A stretch of 32,781 bases of DNA from JAEDES01 sp964470055. GTDB taxonomy: Bacteria > Bacillota_I > Bacilli_A > RF39 > UBA660. The notes under the pieces are model-generated. The model saw only the letters and a list, made by a program, of their open reading frames with translations, did no database searches and was not told the origin of the DNA. The position numbers were made by a program, and so were the translations under genes. The DNA lies in contig CAYXZZ010000007.1 in assembly GCA_964470055.1 (NCBI GenBank), forward strand, positions 1 through 32,781, given 5' to 3'. Below are positions 25,795 through 32,781 of this stretch, piece by piece (within the stretch, counting starts at the first letter, position 1; every line of letters starts with the position of its first letter).

Positions 25795-25817
25795 AATTAG
25801 ATAAAAAGGTGATACTA

Positions 25818-27485
25818 ATGAATGAAACAATTGGAGTAAAAGGTGGAAAAAACGATCTACGGCGTAGACTAATAATTACTAAAAAAGCCAAAGAAAAACT
25901 TTTAAAATCCCATCAAGAACAAAAAAATCAAGAACTAAAAAAACTAGAGCAAAAAGTAAAACAGCAACAATTACTAACACTCATCGCCACTGTTCCTATT
26001 GCAGCCATCGGCCAAGTATATACAGTTCTAACTGAAGATAAGGAAAAAGAAAAACAACTAGCCATAGAAGAGGCTATCTCTCTTCTTAAAAAAGAAAATA
26101 TTTTTAGTGAAAAAGATACCGAAAAAATTATTTCGGCCTTAAAAGAAGGCACCATCTTTCAATTAGATCAAGACCTTCTAAAAACATTAGGACTTTCTTT
26201 TGAAATAAATAAACAAAAAGATGTTTCAGAATTATCAGAACCAATTCTTCAAGATAACAACTCAAATCAAGCCTCATTTGAAACAAAAGATGCTGTTTTA
26301 AAAGTAGTCGAATTAACTCTAGAAGAAAAGCAACAAAACTTACTTTCAAAAGACCAAAGAGAAAAACACCAAGAACTAGAAACATTTACCCATCAAGAAA
26401 AACGCCATTCTAAAGTTGAAGACTTAGATAGTCTTGATGATAAATTAGATAAATTAAAAAATCACAAAATTGTAGATGAATATGAAAAGAAATTAAAAGA
26501 AGTAAGAACAGATCTTCGCCAATTAGTTTTTGAATATAACTTAGTATCTGAAGCCTCTGATCATATAGATGATTCTAAAGAAGCAGAAGCCTTATTAGAA
26601 AGATTAAACGAAATTATTAAAAAGATCGAAGAATTAAAGACACGTATCAATGTTCCTGATATCGATAAATATGATGACAACTACTTATATACCTTAGTTG
26701 AAGATTATATTTCCGAGTTTAAAAACAAAAAATTTGTTACAGAAATAAAAGACTCAGCCTTATATATTATGATTTCTGAAAAATTAGATGAACTTGACAC
26801 CAAAAAAGACCTTTTAAATGAAAAAATCGAGGCCAAAAAGACCTCTCTTGAAATAACGGAAATGCGTCTAGAACAAGTTCGTTCTAACTACTTTAGTTAT
26901 GAAAAGTTCAGTAAAGATTTACTTAAATTTCAGGCTTCTCAAGATGAGATTTTAAACGAAATAAGAGAAAAAATGGCTAAAGCAACAACTATTCAAGAAC
27001 GAGTTGAAGTTCAAGTTGTTGGAATGCAACGTCAAAGTAGAAGACTTCTTACTATGTTAGGTGCTTCTATGATGATGCCAGGATTAAGAAGTGCCCGAGG
27101 TTTTGCAACCATGACTGCAACTTATCTTTACTTTATGCGAAACATTATGCAACCAAAAACAGTAACTAGAAGATACAAAACTATTAAAGTAGAAGACTAT
27201 AGTAAAGATATTGAAAAAAGCCTCAGTGAGTTAGATAATGTTTCATCACTATTAAATAAAACCTCTAATCAAATTAATAGAACTATTCAAGACTTTGAAA
27301 AAGAATTTGCTGAATACTTAGACGTAATACCAGAATGTCGTAAATTACTTGCCGACTTAGAAAAAATAAAAGAAGAATTAGCAACCAAAGAGTATGAGTT
27401 AGCGCAACTAAAACTATCTCAAGAAAAGAATTTAGAAAAGAACGACTCTAAAGTAAAACGTATGACTTATGAAGTAGCAGTGTAA
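25818..27485 (+). CDS. 555-aa coiled-coil protein, unknown
   Basis: Not recognised. ATG 25818 is chosen because the earlier in-frame GTG (25809) is part of the AAGGTGA ribosome binding site. A basic, Gln/Lys-rich helix leads to a short hydrophobic stretch (about 47-65, LTLIATVPIAAIGQVYTVL). Long charged coiled coils follow (about 130-385). Next is a Met-rich hydrophobic region near 400-440 (LLTMLGASMMMPGLRSARGF, then TATYLYFMRNIM) that could be one or two membrane or amphipathic helices, and finally another coiled coil to about 545. It may be a membrane-linked filament or scaffold near the wall-synthesis genes; that is inference. There is no signal peptide. Confidence 0.75.
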   Translation: MNETIGVKGGKNDLRRRLIITKKAKEKLLKSHQEQKNQELKKLEQKVKQQQLLTLIATVPIAAIGQVYTVLTEDKEKEKQLAIEEAISLLKKENIFSEKDTEKIISALKEGTIFQLDQDLLKTLGLSFEINKQKDVSELSEPILQDNNSNQASFETKDAVLKVVELTLEEKQQNLLSKDQREKHQELETFTHQEKRHSKVEDLDSLDDKLDKLKNHKIVDEYEKKLKEVRTDLRQLVFEYNLVSEASDHIDDSKEAEALLERLNEIIKKIEELKTRINVPDIDKYDDNYLYTLVEDYISEFKNKKFVTEIKDSALYIMISEKLDELDTKKDLLNEKIEAKKTSLEITEMRLEQVRSNYFSYEKFSKDLLKFQASQDEILNEIREKMAKATTIQERVEVQVVGMQRQSRRLLTMLGASMMMPGLRSARGFATMTATYLYFMRNIMQPKTVTRRYKTIKVEDYSKDIEKSLSELDNVSSLLNKTSNQINRTIQDFEKEFAEYLDVIPECRKLLADLEKIKEELATKEYELAQLKLSQEKNLEKNDSKVKRMTYEVAV

Positions 27486-27529
27486 AGTTTTGTCTAAATA
27501 ATTAGATTTAATCATAATAAAATTATATT

Positions 27530-27540
27530 TATGATATAAT
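27530..27540 (+). promoter_or_regulatory. Extended -10 promoter of mraY
   Basis: TATGATATAAT, a perfect TG-n-TATAAT, 25 nt before the ATG. No good -35. Confidence 0.7.
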
Positions 27541-27565
27541 GTTCCAAGGAAATGGAGTGAAAAAT

Positions 27566-28546
27566 ATGCTATTATTAACCAAAGCAGTAGTTGCAATCAT
27601 GATTGGTTTCCTATCATCAGTTGTACTTGGTTTAGTATTAATACCTATATTGAAAAAAATGCATATAGGTCAAAAAATAAGTGTTTTTGTTGGTGAGGCC
27701 CATCGTAAAAAAGAGGGAACTCCGACTATGGGAGGTTTAATCTTTATCGTCCCAACAATTATCGCAACTCTTTATTTAATATTAAGTAATCGGATTGCCT
27801 ATACTTCTAATCTCGGAATTGTTTTATTAGTATTTCTAGGATATGCTTGTATTGGTTTTTTAGATGACTTTTTATCGATTAGAAAGGGCAATAACGAAGG
27901 ACTTACAACGTACCAAAAGCTGTTTATGCAAGTACTTATTGCGATTGGTTTTTTCTATATATATATGAGAAATGGTGGTCAAACTGCCTGGGTAGTTGGA
28001 ACACTAGGTATTGATGTTGAATTAGGCTGGTTATATGGTCTAGCAATTCTCTTTGTCCTAGTAGGAGCATCAAATGCCGTAAATTTAACTGACGGACTAG
28101 ATGGTCTAGCAGGTGGCTTATCCGCAATTGCCTTTATTGCTTTTTCACTTATCTCATTAGTTGTTGGATTTGAAGACGTTGGAATCTTTAGTTTAATTTT
28201 GGTAGGTAGTTTGCTGGGATTTTTAACATTTAATACCCATCCTGCTAAAATATTTATGGGTGACACAGGTTCTCTTGCCTTAGGTGGAGTTATGGGCGCA
28301 ATTGCTATTCTTACACATCGTGAATTAACCCTCGTAGTAGTTGCTGGAATATTTGTAATTGAAACACTTTCTGTAATTCTTCAAACTATTTGGGTACAAG
28401 TATTTCATCGTAAATTGTTCTTAATGACGCCCTTACATCATCACTTTGAAAAACTTGGTTGGCAAGAACAAGATATCGTTAAATTATTCTGGGTAGCAGG
28501 ACTAGTTCTTGCTATGGCTGGAATAATCTTCGGAGTATGGCTATAA
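27566..28546 (+). CDS. mraY: Phospho-MurNAc-pentapeptide transferase MraY
   Basis: Integral membrane enzyme that transfers phospho-MurNAc-pentapeptide from UDP to undecaprenyl phosphate, forming lipid I. It is 326 aa from ATG 27566 (GGAGTG upstream); the open frame from 27539 would begin inside the -10 box and is rejected. About ten hydrophobic helices are visible. The family signatures are present: KKEGTPTMGG near the start, FLDDFLSIRK (DDF), NLTDGLDGLAGG, FMGDTGSLALGG and the terminal PLHHHFEKLGW. The usual neighbours murE and murD are absent. It forms a single-gene unit with its own promoter and terminator. Confidence 0.97.
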   Translation: MLLLTKAVVAIMIGFLSSVVLGLVLIPILKKMHIGQKISVFVGEAHRKKEGTPTMGGLIFIVPTIIATLYLILSNRIAYTSNLGIVLLVFLGYACIGFLDDFLSIRKGNNEGLTTYQKLFMQVLIAIGFFYIYMRNGGQTAWVVGTLGIDVELGWLYGLAILFVLVGASNAVNLTDGLDGLAGGLSAIAFIAFSLISLVVGFEDVGIFSLILVGSLLGFLTFNTHPAKIFMGDTGSLALGGVMGAIAILTHRELTLVVVAGIFVIETLSVILQTIWVQVFHRKLFLMTPLHHHFEKLGWQEQDIVKLFWVAGLVLAMAGIIFGVWL

Positions 28547-28569
28547 AATGACAAGCAATTGTCATTTTT
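28546..28569 (+). terminator. Terminator of mraY
   Basis: AAATGACAA-GCAA-TTGTCATTT: a 9-bp stem with a GNRA loop, then T. Confidence 0.9.
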
Positions 28570-28635
28570 GTAAAAGTAAAAAATAAGGCCAAAATAATTG
28601 ATTAAAATATTCAAAAAAATCTAATTAAAATAAAA

Positions 28636-28664
28636 CTACCACATCAGTTGGTAGATTTTTCTTT
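28636..28664 (+). terminator. Second hairpin with T-run between mraY and the transglutaminase-like gene
   Basis: CTACCA / TGGTAG stem, 7-nt loop, followed by TTTTTCTTT and preceded by A-rich sequence. Back-up terminator or relic of a lost gene. Confidence 0.6.
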
Positions 28665-28690
28665 GCATAAAAATTATTATCTGATAAAAT
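28663..28690 (+). promoter_or_regulatory. Possible promoter of the transglutaminase-like gene
   Basis: TTGCAT (28663-28668), 16 nt, TAAAAT (28685-28690). TATAAT at 28696-28701 is too close to the start to be a -10. Confidence 0.4.
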
Positions 28691-28715
28691 AAAAATATAA
28701 TGAAGGAGTAATACT

Positions 28716-30554
28716 ATGGATATAAATGAATTGGCCAAAAAACTTTTTGATGAACCAATGAATTACTATTTAGACGGCGAATTATATTGGATTCATGAAG
28801 AATTAAAAAAGCACCCAGACACTTTAAAAATAGATATTAGAGATTATGATATTAATGATATTATCAAAAAAACTAAAAACAGAGATTACTTAACTGATGA
28901 ATACCTAGTTTATTTAGAAGACGGAATAAGAATATTAACTCCCACAAAAGAGTTCTTTTTAATGATTAAAGACCAAATCCCAAGAACACTAACAGAATTA
29001 ACAATTCCAGGTGACATGCTTGATAATCTAGACTTTTTAACAGAGTTTCCTAATCTAGAAAAATTAAACTTCTCAGATAATACCCAATTAACTGCTGAAC
29101 AAATAATGTTTTTAAGAGAAAAGACATCAATTAGAGAAATAACTACTAAGAGTTATAATGGATATGATTCTGATGTTTTAGGAAAAGAAGGCTTTGTCTC
29201 AATTAATTATCCAATAAAAGTATGTAATTATGATGGCTTAATGGTTTCATCAAATTATAACAAAGGAAAAAAGCATCAAAATGCTCGTCTTATCGCAACA
29301 GTAAATTCTTACTATAAAGATCTAGAAAAACTTCAAGCCACTTATGAATATATTTCACCATTTATCGAAAGCATTGCTTATGTAACTCTTAAAGAAGGAT
29401 CACCAGTTAATGACAATTCATCTGTAGAAGTAGATATTGATCAAACTGAAGATAATATATCCGCTGAAGTAACAATTCCAACTAATGATCTTAAAAAATT
29501 AATAGTTATCTTTAATGCCATAGATAAAACAATCCCTGTTAAAAAGGTCACTATGAAATGTAGTAATCAGACTCATGAAGATATGCATTACTTAAAAGCA
29601 ATTGATCGAAAATGTGCATTAGAAATTGACTATGGTTCAAGCCTAAAAACTACATATGAAGAATATCAAAATATGCGTGGTGCCATAGATTGGTACAAAG
29701 AAGTAATCTCTCAAGAAAATTTATCACCTCTTGAAATAATTACTTATGCCTATGATATTATGAAAACATTTAAATATTTAGAAGATGAAGATGACAAAGA
29801 ACGTTCTCGTTATATTCCAGCCATTGTCACTGATGGAAAAATTGTTTGTGTTGGTTATTCAACCTTTTTCCAACAACTCCTTCAAGAATTTGGAATAAAA
29901 GCCGAAAAATTAAGTGTCTCAACACCTGATCAAGATAATCAAATGGCAGGACATGCCAGAAACATCGTTAGAGTAGATGATGATAAATATAATATTCATG
30001 GTATCTATGTTTTTGATGCCACTTGGGATAGTGTTAAACAAGGCTTATCAAAAGTAGAAACAGAAGAGGGAAAACAAGCAATAACTCAAGTGCCACAAGA
30101 TAAAGATGAAATCTTAGATACTTATGATGCATTAACTTTATATCGTCATTTCCTAGTACCTCTAACTGAATATGAAACTCGTTATCCTAAAGACACACTT
30201 CCACCAATATATAGAAGCTATAAAGATAAGACTATAGGCGATACATTAAATTATATTAAAGAAAGTAAAAAAACTTATCTACCAAAACCAGAAATCATAG
30301 ATTACACAACCAAAAGTTCTCTTGAAAATCTTTTTGAAGAAGATGAAGGAACACTTACAATAGAAAAATATATTGAAGCATCTCGTCCATCATTAGAAAC
30401 CTTTAAACAAGTAATCATCACTGTTCGCCAAGCCCAAGGCTACACACCATACCAAGCAACATCTCAAGTAGAAAAAGATGTAGAACTTCATCAAATGCTT
30501 CAAGAACAAAACGGATCATCTGAGTTATTCTTTGAGCCAACAAAGACAAAATAA
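28716..30554 (+). CDS. Cytoplasmic protein with LRR-like segment and transglutaminase-like domain
   Basis: 612 aa with no signal peptide or membrane helix. Residues about 85-140 look like one or two leucine-rich units (LTELTIPGDMLDNLDFL, NLEKLNFSDNTQL). Residues about 325-440 fit the papain-like transglutaminase core: a helix before the site, then C378 (IVCVGYSTFFQQLLQEFGI), H413 (AGHARNIVRV) and D434 (YVFDATWDS), a complete Cys-His-Asp triad in the usual order and spacing. The last about 110 residues are charged helices. The family includes proteases and amidases as well as cross-linkers, so the reaction is not settled. The intracellular site is unusual for a wall-neighbouring transglutaminase-like protein. 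Lone gene between terminators; GAAGGAG precedes ATG. Confidence 0.75.
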   Translation: MDINELAKKLFDEPMNYYLDGELYWIHEELKKHPDTLKIDIRDYDINDIIKKTKNRDYLTDEYLVYLEDGIRILTPTKEFFLMIKDQIPRTLTELTIPGDMLDNLDFLTEFPNLEKLNFSDNTQLTAEQIMFLREKTSIREITTKSYNGYDSDVLGKEGFVSINYPIKVCNYDGLMVSSNYNKGKKHQNARLIATVNSYYKDLEKLQATYEYISPFIESIAYVTLKEGSPVNDNSSVEVDIDQTEDNISAEVTIPTNDLKKLIVIFNAIDKTIPVKKVTMKCSNQTHEDMHYLKAIDRKCALEIDYGSSLKTTYEEYQNMRGAIDWYKEVISQENLSPLEIITYAYDIMKTFKYLEDEDDKERSRYIPAIVTDGKIVCVGYSTFFQQLLQEFGIKAEKLSVSTPDQDNQMAGHARNIVRVDDDKYNIHGIYVFDATWDSVKQGLSKVETEEGKQAITQVPQDKDEILDTYDALTLYRHFLVPLTEYETRYPKDTLPPIYRSYKDKTIGDTLNYIKESKKTYLPKPEIIDYTTKSSLENLFEEDEGTLTIEKYIEASRPSLETFKQVIITVRQAQGYTPYQATSQVEKDVELHQMLQEQNGSSELFFEPTKTK

Positions 30555-30578
30555 AGAACAAAAGTTCTTTTTTTTTAT
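30553..30578 (+). terminator. Terminator of the transglutaminase-like gene
   Basis: AAAGAAC-AAAA-GTTCTTT followed by T8. The hairpin starts within the stop codon. Confidence 0.9.
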
Positions 30579-30609
30579 TAAAAAAAATATACTTATACTA
30601 GGTGATAGA

Positions 30610-31707
30610 ATGCCTAAAAAATTAGATAAGATCTTACTTTTTACAGTTATTATTCTTGCTATCTTTGGTATTGTAATGATCTATTCCGCATCAAGTATCT
30701 GGTCAGAATATAAATTTAATGATAGTTTTCACTACGCAAAATATCAATTAATCTTTTTCCTGATCTCTCTCATTATAATGATAATAGTTTCAAAGATAGA
30801 CTATTCAATATATTATAAAAAATCAAATTTAATCTTAACAGTTTGTATAATCTTGTTGATTTTAGTTTTAATTCCCGGTATTGGAAGCGTTAGAAATGGT
30901 AGTAGATCTTGGTTTGGAATTGGTTCATTAGGTATTCAACCAAGTGAATTTGCCAAATTAGGTTTAATTATTTTTACTTCTAAATATTTATCCAACAGCA
31001 ACAATCAAATTAAAAGTTTTAAAACTGGTGTTTTTCCAATTTTAGGAGTTACTTTATTAATATTCGGTCTTATTATGCTTCAACCGGATTTAGGTACAGG
31101 TGTCATTTTAGTTATGTCAATTATTGCTTTACTATTTATCGCCGGTGTAAATATGAAATTTTTCATTCTTGGAGGAGTAGTAGGTGTAATTGGTGTAGTT
31201 ATTTTAATTATACTTGCTCCATACAGAATGGATAGGATTACATCTTTTATAAATCCTTGGGCTGATCCACTAGGTACTGGATTTCAAATTATTCAAAGTC
31301 TTTATGCCATCGGACCTGGAGGACTACTAGGTAATGGCTATTTAAATTCCATTCAAAAACATTTTTATTTGCCAGAACCTCAAACTGACTTCATCTTTTC
31401 AATTATTGCTGAAGAATTCGGAGTAGTAGGCGCCTTTATTGTTGTAGGTTTATTCTCAATTATTTTAATAAGAGGAATAAAAATTTCAACTCACACTAAA
31501 GATGCCTTTTCTAAATACTTATCATTTGGAATTTTATTTCAAATGATGTTTCAAACTTTAATGAATCTCATGGTTGTAATAGGAATGATCCCTGTAACAG
31601 GAGTAACACTTCCATTTTTATCTTACGGAGGAAGTTCGCTCTTAATAAGTATGATTAGTATTGGCATCTTACTTAATGTAAGTAGATATAGTAATAAAGT
31701 TAACTAA
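30610..31707 (+). CDS. ftsW: SEDS peptidoglycan glycosyltransferase, FtsW/SpoVE type
   Basis: Polytopic membrane enzyme that polymerises lipid II into glycan strands together with a class B PBP. It is 365 aa from ATG 30610 (AGGTGAT just upstream); the longer frame from 30532 runs back through the previous gene's end and its terminator and is rejected. About ten membrane helices are visible. SEDS hallmarks include MIYSASS in helix 1, the SRSWFGIGSLGIQPSEFAKLG block, MLQPDLGTG, RMDRITSFINPWADPLGTGFQIIQSLYAIGPGGLLGNG, PEPQTDFIFSIIAEE and the closing PFLSYGGSSLL. FtsW/SpoVE is preferred over RodA because of its place at the end of the dcw order. Confidence 0.93.
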   Translation: MPKKLDKILLFTVIILAIFGIVMIYSASSIWSEYKFNDSFHYAKYQLIFFLISLIIMIIVSKIDYSIYYKKSNLILTVCIILLILVLIPGIGSVRNGSRSWFGIGSLGIQPSEFAKLGLIIFTSKYLSNSNNQIKSFKTGVFPILGVTLLIFGLIMLQPDLGTGVILVMSIIALLFIAGVNMKFFILGGVVGVIGVVILIILAPYRMDRITSFINPWADPLGTGFQIIQSLYAIGPGGLLGNGYLNSIQKHFYLPEPQTDFIFSIIAEEFGVVGAFIVVGLFSIILIRGIKISTHTKDAFSKYLSFGILFQMMFQTLMNLMVVIGMIPVTGVTLPFLSYGGSSLLISMISIGILLNVSRYSNKVN

Positions 31708-31729
31708 AAAACATACTAATAGGAGGAGT

Positions 31730-32674
31730 ATGCCTAATGCTCCATTTTTAGAAAAACGTCAAAGATATGGTATAATCAATATAGAAAAAATGAAAATGAT
31801 TTAATAATTTATGAAGACAAAGATGGAATAACAAAAGTAACTTTAAAATTTATTGATGAAGATATTTGGATTACAAAATACCAAATTGCGGAAATTTATA
31901 AAACAACTAGACAAAATATAGAACAACACATTAATAATATATATAATGATAAAGAATTAAGTCTAGAAGCAACTTGCAAGAATTTCTTGTAAGTTCAAAA
32001 AGAAGGAAATCGTGAAGTGAAAAGAAATATTGATTACTACAATCTAGATATGATAATTGCTTTAGGATATAAGTGCAATCAGATGTTGCTGCCAGGTTTA
32101 GAATTTGGGCAACAAATAGATTGTATGAATACATTCAAAAAAGGTTTTGCTATGAATGATGATAGACTAAAACAAAGTGGAAATAGATATTTTAAAGAAT
32201 TATCTGAAATACATAAATATTTATTTGATGATATTTATTATTTTGCCGGAAAAATTAGAAATGATAATATTGCTAAAGGCAATTTTCGATTTGTATCAGC
32301 AATCTACTTAGAAGAAATTTTATCTAAAATAGATGAAATGTCTCAAAAGACATTCGAAGAAATAATAAAAAATACGTAGAAGTGAATATTGCTCACCCTT
32401 TTCATGAAGGCAATGGAAGAAGCACTCATATATGGCTAAATATGATATTAAAAAAATCAATAAAGTGATTGATTGGAGTGAAGTTAATAAAGAAGATTAC
32501 TTATTAGCAATGGAAAGAAGTCCAATTAAAGACACTGAAATAAAATCTATATTAGAAGCAACATTAACCGATAATATTAATGATAGAGTGGTATATATGA
32601 AAGGTATTGATGCCAGTTATCACTACGAAGGATACAATACATATTCTACTATAGAATTAGATAAACAAAACTAA
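31730..32674 (+). pseudogene. Decayed RhuM-Fic fusion gene
   Basis: Fragments in three frames together read as a RhuM-type N-terminal part (DIWITKYQIAEIYKTTRQNI, then YYNLDMIIALGYKC, SDVAARFRIWATNRLYEY and KGFAMNDDRLKQ) joined near 32190 to a Fic AMP-transferase domain (HKYLFDDIYYFAGKIR, GNFRF, HPFHEGNGRS, then KVIDW and AMERSPIKDTEI). Lesions: a one-base shift at the A6 tract 31785-31790; an in-frame TAA at 31990; a lost base near 32078; a gained A at 32137-32142; a shift with TAG at 32377; and a shift in the A7 tract 32450-32456. The Fic motif HPFxEGNGR survives in an out-of-frame piece. Translation could begin at ATG 31730 after AGGAGG but stops at 31804. A functional full-length product is very unlikely. 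Confidence 0.85.
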
Positions 32675-32690
32675 TAAAACTATAAACATT

Positions 32691-32713
32691 AAGCAGAATT
32701 TATTCTGCTTTTG
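32691..32713 (+). terminator. Terminator after the RhuM-Fic pseudogene
   Basis: AAGCAGAA-TTTA-TTCTGCTT, a perfect 8-bp stem with a short T-run. Confidence 0.75.
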
Positions 32714-32742
32714 CTATGAGAAAATATATGATTATCTAAGTT

Positions 32743-32771
32743 TTGTCAAATTATAAAATTTGTGATATTAT
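32743..32771 (+). promoter_or_regulatory. Promoter for a gene beyond the right edge
   Basis: TTGTCA (32743-32748), 17 nt, TATTAT (32766-32771). It overlaps an operator-like GTGAT-N6-ATCAC (32762-32777). Confidence 0.5.
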
Positions 32772-32781
32772 AATCACGACA

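Noticed and set aside
31766..31776. TATGGTATAAT as the promoter of the RhuM-Fic gene
   Set aside because: It has the right form but lies inside the small frame that starts at 31730, and no suitable start codon follows in the RhuM frame. It remains possible but is not supported.
31730..31804. A separate 24-aa peptide gene
   Set aside because: It reads straight into the RhuM frame if one A is restored in the tract 31785-31790, so it is better explained as the broken gene's start.
31783..32674. Sequencing error as the sole cause of the RhuM-Fic frame changes
   Set aside because: One lesion is an in-frame TAA and others lie outside homopolymers, while all other genes in 32 kb are intact. Error could still explain one or two of the A-tract shifts.

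Overview
The window is AT-rich and gene-dense, with nearly every gene on the + strand. It uses the standard bacterial code, with TGA as a stop (for example at the mraZ/rsmH overlap). It looks like an uncultured, peptidoglycan-making Bacillota from the Bacilli/Erysipelotrichales/RF39-like neighbourhood of the Mollicutes. The grounds are base composition, a Firmicutes-type division cluster, two class B PBPs with PASTA domains, a DUF1292 protein and AGTGG-type MraZ boxes. The taxon is inference from gene content.

Layout. The left edge has the tail of an MBL-fold hydrolase gene, a threonyl-tRNA synthetase lacking the TGS domain, and a TPR protein. At 3.6 kb a promoter and three 10-bp MraZ boxes open the operon mraZ-rsmH-ftsL-pbpB. 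This operon runs on without a visible terminator through three single-pass membrane proteins of unknown function to a terminator at 9.49 kb. Next come a DUF1292 protein with a 1200-aa coiled-coil/proline-rich protein, a solitary DpnII-type adenine methylase, a membrane-anchored arylsulfotransferase and a type I signal peptidase. A 1461-aa secreted Ig-repeat/beta-helix surface protein follows, then a small PH-domain protein and a 124-aa secreted miniature that has only the head and tail of the giant. From 22.7 kb the cell-wall theme returns: a SpoVD-like PBP, a GT2-TPR glycosyltransferase, a 555-aa coiled-coil protein, mraY, an LRR/transglutaminase-like protein and ftsW/spoVE. The right edge is a decayed RhuM-Fic gene.

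How it fits together. The wall genes keep the Bacillus dcw order (mraZ, rsmH, ftsL, pbpB, spoVD, mraY, spoVE/ftsW), but murE and murD are missing from their usual slots. Surface, secretion and unknown genes sit between the wall genes. The signal peptidase, arylsulfotransferase and surface proteins form an envelope/secretion island. The most unusual items are the giant/miniature surface-protein pair, which shares a nearly identical 75-bp tail; the unassigned membrane proteins in the MraZ-controlled operon; and the colinear but interrupted dcw cluster. No tRNA, rRNA, CRISPR array or insertion sequence was seen. The longest stretch without an intact gene (about 31.7-32.7 kb) is the RhuM-Fic pseudogene.
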